64,000 nt of DNA, taken from positions 124,001 through 188,000 of the forward strand of contig QPFY01000018.1 of assembly GCA_003665825.1 (NCBI GenBank), given 5' to 3'. Numbering within the stretch: the first letter of the stretch is position 1; every line of letters starts with the position of its first letter. The notes below the pieces were generated by a model that ran no database searches, had not been told where the DNA came from, and saw only the letters and a program-made list of their open reading frames with translations. This DNA is from Microbotryum silenes-acaulis. Taxonomy: Eukaryota; Basidiomycota; Microbotryomycetes; Microbotryales; Microbotryaceae. The position numbers and the translations under genes are program-made. This document shows positions 32,363 through 43,141 of the stretch, piece after piece.

Positions 32363-34278
32363 CTACTCGTCTTCTCCTGCCGACAGTTTCGATTGCGTCA
32401 AGAATTTTTCCAGTTCATCTCTGATGACTTGCCCGGCCCTCTCGTCCTCAAAACCTTCCCTTCTCGCGCGCGCCTTCGCCTCAGCGCCTCTAGCTTCCGC
32501 CTCGAGAACGTGGAACTCCCACCGGCCAGCCTCGAAGTCTTGCCGGTCCAGCTCGAGCGCGACACCTCTGGACGTCATCAAACGTTTCAATCCGAATTCT
32601 TCCACAAACAGGGGCCGCGGGACTGCGCCAAAGACCCGATCATAGAAATAACCATGGTCAGTTCTCGTGCCGTAGATGAATTGCGAAGAGGAACACAACT
32701 GACCATAAACGAATGGGGTATGGTTCGAGATGGTTTCTGAGCAGGTGCCGTAACCCAATTTACCCAAAACTACGTCCGCCGTTGCGGTCAAGTCGGGAAC
32801 ATAAACGTCCTTGTCGCTGGCGTAAAAGTTTGCGGGCAGGTCGTTTCGGATCTCGTTGTTGTTGCCCGCAAGGCCGCACACGATGGCGATCCATCCTTTC
32901 GGCAACAAGCCAGCTTCTTTGGAGTTTAGGTCCGTAGGGATCTCCAGCGAATGCGTCGAAAACCCCGAGGACTGTCGCAGGAGCGGGGTAGACAGCGGGG
33001 ACGGCGGTCTCGAGCGTGGCCGAGGGATCGACTGTCCTCCAAAGGAAACGAGCAGAATCTTGGCCTCAAATTGTTCTTCTGGGACGTCCATCGAGGCGAG
33101 CAGGGCCTGACGAAACGCCGGGGTGTGCACCTTTGGGGAGGGAGGCCGAACCAGCAATGGAACATCGATCACCCATGCTTTGGGTTGCCCCTGCGGTCGG
33201 GTGGCGGGAATCGAGGACGTCGGCCGGGAAAGTAAGGCATCAATCTCGGCAGTGAAGGAGGTTCTATGAGCGTTGACCCATTTTCCAGACGGCAGCGGAG
33301 CGTCCGTGTCAAATCCCGGAATAGGGATCGCTCCTGGAAGTCGCAACAGTAGAGAAGCGCATGCGTAATCGGCAATGCTCTGCTCGACTAGGGGAGAGAG
33401 GATCGAGTCGGAGATAGGCGGCTCGAGCGGTTCTCCGGTCAGGGACGGAAGACTGGCGAGCGACAAGTAAGAATAGCACGAGTCGAAGGTGAAGCTAAGG
33501 TCACACAAGACAGGTACAGAACCAAGCCACATTAGTACCGCGACCTGTGGCTGTGACGAAGATCTGCAATGACTCACTTGCTGACGATGACAGAGGGAAT
33601 TCTCGCTCCGTGTCCAGCGGCGCTGCGGGTCGTCGATCAGCAAGGGTGTCAACGTATTGGCGGGTGGATTGGCCTTCAATTCGACATGAAAAAGCTCAGC
33701 AGCCAACTGACCATCCGAGGAAAGTTGAATCGCTCAATACACAGTCGATGCTTTGGCCTTTGAGCCAAGCGATTTCTTCTGCGAGTGTCTGAGGCCGTTG
33801 ATCCATGAAATTTTTGAGCAAGCGATAGGTCCCCTCTCGATCCACATCGTACGCCTTAGGCTGCACGATACCGGCATCGACGTTTCGGCGACGGTAATAC
33901 GCGTACGATGGTAGCGGCGTCGTGGCCGGTACGGGTGCCGCTCTTCGCAATTCCGGGGAGGGTATCTCGGAAGGTGGCAGAACCGCGGAGAAGGGTTGCG
34001 TCGGTGCGTTTGTCACAATGTGTACCTCGTGGCCAGCATGTAAGAGCTCCGATGTAAGGGCTGACACCCTTGTGGCGTGCTGCGACGACAAGGTGAAGGG
34101 TCGAGTTAGTGCGTGGTCACAGGGGGGCTGGCGGGAAGGCCAGTATTCGATAGGGTGGGGGAGCCAGGGTCGACGACAGCTGACTCGGTCTGAGCTTCTG
34201 GCGCGTACGCACCCCGTAGCCATGGCCACTACAATAAAAAGCGAACCTGTACCTGTGCCTGATTGCGTCGATAGACAT
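32363..34278 (-). CDS. Glycosyltransferase-like protein related to the N-terminal half of L-arabinokinase
   Basis: Exons 34213-34278, 33712-34079, 33578-33622, 32704-33494, 32363-32622; 1530 nt, 509 aa. The N-terminus FAFYCSGHGYGHATRVSAL is the nucleotide-binding Gly-rich start of GT-B-like proteins. It continues with HEVHIVTNAP, IDCVLSDSTFLGCAA, IPSVIVSNFTFDSCYSYL. The C-terminal half has ILLVSFGGQS, WIAIVCGLAG, VYVPDLTATADVVLGKLGYG, TCSETISNHTPFVYVPRP, FVEEFGLKR, which is the acceptor-side Rossmann fold. Plant L-arabinokinases carry this domain fused to a GHMP kinase; here no kinase follows. Exact substrate cannot be given. The last intron (32623-32703) is frame-neutral and stop-free. Confidence 0.82.
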
Positions 34279-35100
34279 GCTCGACTCGGGTGGCACGCTT
34301 GAGTCGCTGAGAGAATGCGTAGAGAGCCCAGCGCGCGTCGACGTGGTTGACTGCTGTTTGCCGCAGTCCTCGGCTTAGTTCTGCTCAGTTGGGACCTGTT
34401 GGGACTCGCGAGCGCGCCGCCTCGGACGCTAGTCGCGCGGTCGGGCCCGCCATTTGTTCAATCTGAAACGCGTGTAGTGGCACTTCTAGGCAAGTCATCG
34501 CAGGGAGCAGGGATAAGAAGTGGGAGTCTAAAATCGGGCGATAGTTACCTAGTACTCTTGTGACACGATACCAGCCAATTCGCAATTCCTACCCCTACCT
34601 GCACAGTGCCTGAAATAGGGAGCTGTAAAAGAAAAATTGGCAGTGATAAAATTTCGCGCCAGCCAGATCGTCCGCCTGTCACATTGGATCAACTGCAGGA
34701 AAAGTCTATTCAGTCTGATAGTTTGTACCTATACCTACAATGCTCTCGGAAATCCCTGAAGCTCGTTAGAGCTGAAGGTTTCGTTTCGAAAAATGGGGGG
34801 GGGGGGGGGGGGGGGTCCCAGCCTCGAAAATGATGCTACTGTAATTCTCAATGGCCAGTGGCCACCAGCCCGGTTGCTAACCTGCCGAGTTGGCGCACTC
34901 AGCGCACAGCTTGGGCGTCCTCAGCCTCCCCGAGTCCCCGCGCCAGAGCGCACTAACTAGCGCAGACAAGCGCAAGCTAGCACACTCAGGCTGGCCTCCG
35001 CTGGCAAGTTGCCACCGCTCGGCCCTCTCCTTTCCGTCTCTGCACTGCCTTGTTCTAACTTGGACCGAGTTTCCTCGCATCTCTAAGACAGGCTATCACA
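34279..35100. other. Intergenic with homopolymer G run
   Basis: 34795-34815 is an uninterrupted run of about 21 G. No gene recognised. Confidence 0.5.
34795..34815. repeat. Poly-G homopolymer
   Basis: About 21 consecutive G; length may be unreliable in the assembly. Confidence 0.9.
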
Positions 35101-37420
35101 CAACCGCCGTCATGTCACTGCTTTCTGATCTTGTACACCTCCGCACCATCGAGGTCAGCCCACTGCACAACGCTCGAATCTCGGCAACGTTTTAAGCCTC
35201 GCGTCCACCACTAGCGACAGCCGATCCTCCCGTCGCACCGATCAAGCGCAGTATGTGTATTCCGGTCCGCTCTTACGCAACAGTCCAGTGTCAGCACTCG
35301 ATGATGTGGTTGTCAAATGCAGTCTTGGGAAGCTCGTGTGCAGCAGCATCAACTTCAGCATGGATCTCCTGAAGGAGCCTTTTCGGGCGCACCACGTGGA
35401 AGGATACTCCAGGAGGAATCCGCTTGCGAAAGAGCTATCCCTACAAGCGCTCCTTTGGTCGTGCGATCCCAACTGTAATGCTTGTTCAAATGGGTATGTT
35501 TTCAGAAGGCAACAAGCGGCGAGTCCCGTGACTCCGCCACGTCGTCATTGCTTCTCCGACCACAGAGCATACGCATCAAAACCTGTTGACGTGCTTCGAG
35601 CCTGACTGAACGAGGAAGTCCAGAAGAATCGCGAGAACGTCTCAGCGACTGACTCTAAACAAACGCTGCACAGACGTCCACCGCTGCTTCCCGAACCCGC
35701 ACAAGAAGATCCCGGTAAAGTGACATCGCATTTTGCGCCAGCATCCGATCAGTTCAAGACCGAGAACCGTTCTGAATGAAATGATTACTTCACCGACGCT
35801 CGTTCCCGTCTCTTCTGCTGCCTGGTGTGCTCCGAGAGAGTCTTTGGGCATAAAGTATGATGGGTGCCTGAACACCACATCAAGCGTGAGTAATCAGGGA
35901 TTTGGAAGGTATTAACCAACTCTACACTACGGACGGACCTCCGACCACCGACTTACGATTCTTCAGCTTGGCGGGGCGCACTCATCCATCCCCGAGGTCT
36001 TCAGCGACCGAAAGATTTAATCGATCAGATCGCGTACTCGCCCATGAACAACACGCTTCAGTGCTCACTCTGTCCAGACTGCTTCAAACGGTTGTTCCCC
36101 TACCACAGGGCCACCGACTAAGCCCCCTCGGTCGTTGAGCAACGGATTTTATCGCGCACTGGATCACGTCCCCGCTGATGTCCGAGATTGCTTCTCCAAC
36201 GCGAGTCAGCTTGAGCACCTCGTCACTGCGCGCGCCAGAGCCTACAAGATCGTGTACAAGCTAACTCGTTTCGGATATCCCAAAGCTCAACAAGAACTTA
36301 CGCGCGGAAACACCCTCATCTTCAGCCAGAACACCGCTTCGTTCACCGATGTACTGCCCATGTCAGTCGAAGAACTCGCTGACAGTGTTTGCGTTTTATT
36401 CTGCGGAGGGAGCCCCAACCTTGCGGAGCTGGACAAGTGTCGACCCATGATCGTGAAGCAGAGTCGGATCCAAAAGATGCTCAGGTGGTTGATCAACGAA
36501 AGCAAGAATTCGGCGCACTCTGCCGTCTCCTTTGATGGCGATTGCACAGCTCGTTCGACGCAGTTCCGGCTCGGGCGGGTGCGCTCAACCCGACCTCTCC
36601 AGCTTCTACGGCGGTTTCAGCTTCAACCACTTCGACTTCGGCTTCCGTCTGGGTTGCTCCCCAAGTATCGGATCGACAAATCGCGGATGGAGACTGTCTC
36701 GTGCCCGACGTAGTTTTGGCGAATGTGGTGACCGCAGAGACAGTGGAACCAACATCATCGCTCTTTGAAGGCTACGCAACAACGCATAACGACTCTGAGG
36801 AACCAGTATTCGAACACGCACATGTGCCGCCACCCCCTACCGACGAACTAATTCACTCATGGCTGCTCTTTGAGAAAGCTCTCCGTTATCTCAACCAGGA
36901 CAAGCCCACCTATGTCATTCCGACAGGCGACGCACCTTTGTGGGAACCTTCGGACGAGCTCGTGCTCTCAAAGCTGTGGCCACACCTCGATCCATTTGGT
37001 CTCGTCGGTTTCTGTGTCGAGCGCGACCTCAAGATTTCTCTGGACGAGCAAGTCAAACATTTGCTCAATCTATACGACCGCGATTTCGATGCGACCCGTC
37101 TTTTCCATTCATCGTCTCGAACATGCTCCGCCGACGAGAAGAGTTTCGCCAACTCGCTTTTCGGGTCCCCAAAGAGAAGGTGGCTCGAATCGGAGCAGCA
37201 CTGCTCGAAGTCGACATGAATGTTGTGTCCGAAATGATCAAAAAATCCAATGACACGAAAAGGTACAAGGCAACAACAGAAGCAGAGAAGCATATCAACC
37301 GTATTCTGGCGGAATTGCAAAGTTTCGGAGACAAACTTCACGGCACAACTGCGCAGATGCTCGACATGAGGAATGAGATCCGCGGATACGTCAACGCGTT
37401 CGGTATGCTGCTTCTTTAAG
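35101..37420 (+). mobile_element. Plus-strand Helitron fragment, frameshifted
   Basis: Three frames in succession spell the N-terminal half of a Helitron-type protein. About 36135-36530 matches the DUF6570-like region (QLEHLVTARARAYKIVYKL, NTLIFSQNTASFTDVLP, VLFCGGSPNLAELDKCRPMI, RIQKMLRWLI). About 36840-37080 gives HSWLLFEKALRYLNQDKPTY and DPFGLVGF. After a frameshift near 37080 comes DPSFPFIVSNMLRRREEF, then ATTEAEKHINRILAELQSFG and MRNEIRGYVNAFG at 37270-37400, the start of the Rep-type domain. It stops there: the HUH Rep core and helicase are absent. 35100-36130 is probably earlier element sequence but I cannot assign it. It ends about 170 bp before the DDHD phospholipase start. Confidence 0.62.
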
Positions 37421-37592
37421 TGTGACTATGCAGGTCTTTGGCCTGTCTCCTCCCTCAGATTCGATGCACCGAAACGCGCGCCGAGCTCGGGGACGTCGGA
37501 TACCTGGGTCCGACCGCAGCCGGCCCGCGCGATCGGTGGGTCTGTGGGGAATCGTGGGGTCACTGGGCGATGGGTGAAGCGGTGTCATTGCG

Positions 37593-40500
37593 ATGACTGG
37601 TGAGGTCATGGGCTCTTTGTCGCGACTCGAGGATCTGTTCAGAGTTGCGACAGTGCCCGCCGCCCGGGGTAAACATTACAAGTCGCACCTAGCCTCGGCG
37701 ATGAACGACTATTTCACTCTTCAGCCATCACACGCACACGATGAATTTCTGACACCGAGTCTCGAACATGAATATGTCTACCATTCGCCATTGGACTCGC
37801 CCGAACTGAGCGAGGCGCACGACGGGAGCATCACGACGGCCGCGACGCCGGCGCCAGCGCAGACGATGACAAAGTCACAGCCCGATACAGACAAGCGAAC
37901 AGTCGAGCCTGTTGAAGGAGCCCGAACAAAAGCTGTTCTGACCCCGTCGGAACTGGTCAGTGTCTTGTCCCAGGAGAGGGACCCACCACCGCCGGTGCAG
38001 GCCCGTGAGTACAACCCCGGCCTTCACCGGTTCACCTGCCACCTGGAACCGGGCCAGGCATCCATTCGCAAGGTTGATTGACCCGCCTGCGCAACTGCTC
38101 TGCACATATGATTGCCCCAGGTTTTCTACATGGCGGTCCCCCGCTGTCGGACTTGACAGCCCCATCGGATGCCGTGGCAACCCAAGCGTCCAAGCAAAAG
38201 CCGGTCGCAACGAGCAAATGGCGCGCATTCACCGATTCCGAAGATCGGGTCCTGCAACAGGGATGGGAAGCGCTACAGGCAGAGAAGAAGGCGGAGAAGG
38301 ACGCATCAGTGTCGACGGGGGGGGAAAGGCAGAAGGGGAAAGTAAAGACCGAGCAGGCCGTCCAGGATGGTGCCGAGGATCCAGGTCAGTCCAGATTTGA
38401 GTCTGTTGCTTTTGCTATGGGGTGGCACATTGACGTGAGCGGCTGTGGCTTCTCTCTCACAGATGGTGAGACGCTTTGTTGATACGAAGAGTGCGTTGTG
38501 TATGTCTGACATGTTTGACCTCGCACTCGCTTGTTACTCGCCCGCAGCCGAGATGCCTCATTGCTTTCCTGTGGGCCTGGACAAGCTTTTCACCGTGTCC
38601 CTCGCCTCGTCCATACTCTACCCAGCATTCTGGCAAGGTACCCCTGTGAGAGTACTACGTGCCCATTGGTTCTACGCGCCACCCGCATCGAAAGCAACGA
38701 AGTACAAGAGCCTGGCGTCCCACCAGATCAAGGCATATCCGGTAGATCCGGAACTGTCGGCCTCACTCGACCGGGCATACGCTCACATCCGCCCCTGGGA
38801 AGAATCGTAAGCATGCATGCAACACAGGCGCCAAAGCATGCCCACTGTTTCGATCGGTGTCACTGACACGGTCGCGCGCGTGCAGGTACACTGCTGAGCT
38901 CGCTTCGGCGTTGAAAGGTGGTGTTGAGGCCCAACTCAAGCTCAGCGCACCACTCGGTATTGACAGCGAGAGCGGAGAAGCGAACTCGGGCATCGAAGTC
39001 ATTTTCCAGGGCGGAGACGAAGGCCGCGTTTACTCGAAGAGCTTTCTTGGTAGTATCGGCAAGTCGCTTTGGAGCAGCGGCAAGTCGTTGGGAGGGGGCC
39101 AGGTTGTCCTGCGCGGTCAGTTTACGTTCGCGGCAGTCATACAAGACCTGCACAGGAATGCTGAGGCTCGATGTGTTGCTCTACATCCGTTATGAACAGG
39201 CTGGGATGCCATGAGAACGTATCATGCCGGGAAGGAGAAAGGGGGGACGCCCGGGAAACCCGTCACCACCAAGAAGATCGGCGCACTGAGTGACGCCGCC
39301 GCCGAATTGTCCGACAATGAGAGCGTCACATCACGATCTGACGCCAAATCCCGCCGTGGATCCAATGCGTCGGCTGCCAAACCTGCTGCTGTAGATGCAG
39401 GTGCGGGTGCAGCTGGTGGCTTTTTCGCCGCGTTGAAGAGCAAGCTCGGCGGTGTACCACTCGTGGGCCACCCGCTTGACGGGGGGGACGATGACGTCAA
39501 TGTCGATATCCAGGGGGAAAGAACGAATGACACGCAGGAAGCGATGGATGGGCCAAGAAACCAAGATGGGGATGAACAGGGAGGGGTAGGAGAAGTTGAC
39601 GAGCTCGTCTTGGTGTGTCATGGCATCGGCCAGAAGCTTGCCGGAAAGTATGAATCTTTCTCGTTTGTGCATGCGTGCAATCACTTCCGCACCGGTGAGT
39701 GGCAGACGTGAGAAGCTTTTCCTCCCTCTGCCCCGCTCAAAATTGATCATTGCCCGATTCGCCAGCTTGTACCAACTTATCTGCGTCCAACTCGCTTGCT
39801 CCACTACTAAGCAAGAAGCGAGCCCAGTTCATCCCTTTGCTTTGGCGCACCGATCTTTCTTTCGACGACGATGCCGAGGATCTAGGAGACTCTGCCGATG
39901 AGCACCTACGCAACCAGTTTAGTCTCGATGACATCGAAATCAAGGGGTCCATCCCGCTGCTGCGACAAGTCGTTTCGGGCCTTGTGCTGGATGTTCCGTT
40001 CTATCTGTCCCACCATAAGGGCAAAATGCTCAAGGCTGTCGTCAGGGAGGCTAATCGAATCTACCGTCTGTTCTGCATGCGCAACCCTGGATTCGCCGCT
40101 AGAGGCGGGAAAATTTCGATTATTGGGCACTCGCTTGGATCGGCGTTGTGCGCGGATATCCTGTCCACTCAGCCCACCTACGTCAAACCGCTCAGCGAAA
40201 TGTCGAACGCGGAGAAGTACTCGGACTCACAGTTTGTGTTTGATACCCGACTGTTCATCCTCGTCGGGAGTCCAGTAAGTGCCGCGCCACCTGTGAAGCG
40301 ACTTCTGCAGATTCAACTGTTCTTTGTTCGCTCATCCAGCTGCTCATCTTTTGCTCAGCTCGCTTTTTTCTTGCACCTCGGGCAAGGACAGCTCATCGCG
40401 CGAAGGGGACGTGCCCGAACGCAGAACGTCGGGCGCGATATCGCCCTCGACCGCGCCGGCCGCTACGGATGCATGGCGATAGATGCGGTTTACAACGTCT

Positions 40501-41366
40501 ACCATGAGACAGATCCCGTCGCCTTCGCTCTCAATGCTACGGTAGACCGAGAGTCAGTTCTGTCCCTCAAAGCAATGCAATCACGACTCAACAGCTGACG
40601 GGGATATTTTTCTTCTTTTTCCTGCAGATATGCCAAGCTGATCAAACCAATTGCAATTCCTTCCACGAATTCGACACTGCTCGAGAACCTGTCCGACACA
40701 TATAGCCGGATCAGCAATGTGCTCGACATCAGCCGTTTCTGGTCGTCGCCGGAGAAAAACGAAGCTCTTGAAGGCTCAAAGAACGAGGGACCTCCCGGAT
40801 CAAATTCTGGTACTGAGGCAAACAGTGCAGAGAAAGTGGGGAGAGGCCAATCGTCGTCGAAGTTGGCTGCGAAACCGAAGATGCCAGCTCGGCGCCCGAC
40901 GAACAAAAGGATGCCGAGTGAGATGCCGATGGGCAAGCGTGAGTTCGAGTCCGTCTCGCGGGCGGAGCAAAGGTGAGTGTGGAAGGAGAGTCACGCTTGT
41001 AATCACCATAATTTTGACGTCCAACCCTCTCTCTTTTTTTAAAGGTTTAAGGCCCTTAACCCTCAAGGTTGCATTGACTTCTACATGCCTGCGGAAGGTG
41101 AGCGATGGTTTTTCAATGGGCGCTCTGATTGCCGTGTGCCGATGGCGCTGATACTTCACCTTGACCACTGACTTGTGACAGGCATCAACCAGTACATCGA
41201 TGCTCTGTCATCCCATGCTAGTTATTGGTCCTCGGACTCGGTGGCGACGTTCGTTTTGACTCAATTGTTCTCGCCAGAAGATGAGCTGGCACGAACGGGG
41301 CGCGAGGAGATCGGAACCGATGTCGCCGAGGACATTGAGCAGATTCGTGAGGAGGAAACGGAGTGA
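37593..41366 (+). CDS. DDHD-domain phospholipase (PA-PLA1 family)
   Basis: Intracellular phospholipase A1 of the DDHD family, acting on phosphatidic acid and related lipids at membranes. Exons 37593-38004, 38121-38384, 38548-38806, 38886-39115, 39200-39694, 39766-40274, 40359-40552, 40628-40972, 41045-41097, 41182-41366; 2946 nt, 981 aa. Seen in order: disordered N-terminus, WWE-like part (CFPVGLDKLFTVSL, HWFY, WEESYTAELASALKGG), LVLVCHGIGQKL, nucleophile elbow IGHSLGSAL (G-x-S-x-G), FILVGSPLAFFLHL, then the DDHD region with YNVYHETDPVAF, FKALNPQGCIDFYMPA and INQYIDALSSHASYWSS. A stop-free frame-neutral intron lies at 40275-40358. A 3-nt micro-exon (38463-38465) is possible and would add one residue. 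The start could also be the ATG five codons further in. Confidence 0.88.
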
Positions 41367-43141
41367 GGGAACCGCTTCTAGACTGTATTTGATATCACCA
41401 CGGGCACCTTTTGTGACGTACCGCATCTGTTGCAATTTCACGCATGTCTTCGCTTCGCCTGTAGCTCTGTGCGCGTGAAGTTTGCTCCGGCCGCCAGGCC
41501 ATGGGCTGCTAGGAACATAAATCTGTATTTATGAGCTGCTGTGAATATGAGGGCGGAATAGAATCGTTTTACATCGAGCGACCATCGCCCAAGCCAGCAG
41601 CGCCTTCGATGGTGGCTCCCTGGAGAATCAGGTTTTGGAGGCCGTCGCGCGTCGATTGGAAATACTCTCAAACCCTTCGTGCAATCACGTAGGTATAGCG
41701 TATGTCCTTATGAAGGGTTCTTCTTTTTACTTAGTGTACGCTTCTGGTAATTGACAGCAGCAACGTTGCCATGGCAATCGTGAACCAGAAGTGACCTCTG
41801 AGGAGATTTTAAGTCGCGTTCAACTTGCTCCACCTGTCGCCCGGACCTGTGGGGTCCTGTGCGATTGGTTGGTCAGCGTCAGCGACGGCGAGCTTCTAGA
41901 ACGGATGATGTGACTTTCCTTCTGATGGGTATGGGGCTTGGGAGTCCTCTTGCCTGAAACTCCTCCACTCTCTCTCTCTCTCTCTCCCTCTCTTATCGAT
42001 TGCGCCTATTCTTCAAAACTATGGAATAGGAAAGGTGGTTGGGGCTCACATTTTTGGGCTCACATTTTGGTGGTTCTGTGAATTTGAGGGCTACAAATCC
42101 AGTAGCTTTGACTTTACATAAGTCTAACCCCCCTTTTCAAGAAACATTGATTTTGCGTAGATAATCGAATATGTGAAATCTAATCAGGCTTGATACAAAA
42201 AACAAATCGGCCACCTTTTCGGTGGCGCTCCGAGGAGTCATCGATCATCGTCACGTAAAAGGTGGGGCCTGGAGGGCATCGACAGATTTACACCTCCTGC
42301 TAGCATAGCAGGGTATTATCCTGTGATACTACTTCCATATTTTCCGATAACAGCGCTTCAGGTAGACGCCTTTGCGCAGTGCCTTGAGCGCTAGTACGTA
42401 GTCGCGCTGGCGAACGCGCCTACAATATTGCGCCCCAACTCGCCTCAAGGCGCTGGACCAGGCAGGGCGAGCCTACACAGCCGGGGCCTGCTCACAGGCA
42501 GCGCCTGGCTGCGCCTGGCAGCGCTCAGCGTCGAGCCAATGTCAACGCTTACCCGTCTCTCGCCCTCGCTCCTCTTCTGTCTCTCCTCTGACTCAGACTT
42601 TCTCGAGCCGGCTCGACCTCAACTGCGGCACTTTCAACGCTCGTTTATCTTCTACAAAGCTCGCTCTGGGGTCCCCCTACTCGCGTCTTGCATCGCCCGT
42701 CTCGTAACGTCTCATCACGTTGCTGCGCACCTGCAGCCACCCGCCCGCGCGCTCTGATCGCGCGTCTGGACGCGACAAGCAAACGAACGAACAGGTGCTC
42801 CTAGCTCTCTCAACGTACACGGCTACGTAAGATCGGTGCGTACAACGTTGCGATTTGGCCAGTGTGATCCGGCAATAGTCGTTCTGCCCCAAGGCGTATC
42901 TTGATGCCATCATCGACACGTTGTTCCGCATGCTGATCATCGATCGAATCTGAACGTTCCCTTTCTGATTGGGCCAGCGCGCAACTCGACGCGCACAAAC
43001 AAACCGCCGCCTGCCCTCGCCTGCCTGCGCCTGCCTGCGCTCACCTCGTCGACGTACGAGCCGCGAATCGTTCGTTGCGACTACCCTTTCATCGACCCAG
43101 TCTGTGCAGCAGAGCGTGCAGCAGAGCCGAATCGTCTCGCA
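41367..43141. other. Intergenic with simple repeats
   Basis: About 1.8 kb. (CT)n run at 41967-41997; gggctcacatttt twice in tandem at 42042-42068. Around 42400-43100 the sequence is Cys/Arg-codon rich but has no recognisable gene; it is probably leader and promoter of the GT49 gene. No other feature seen. Confidence 0.4.
41967..41997. repeat. (CT)n microsatellite
   Basis: Run of alternating C and T with two interruptions. Confidence 0.9.
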
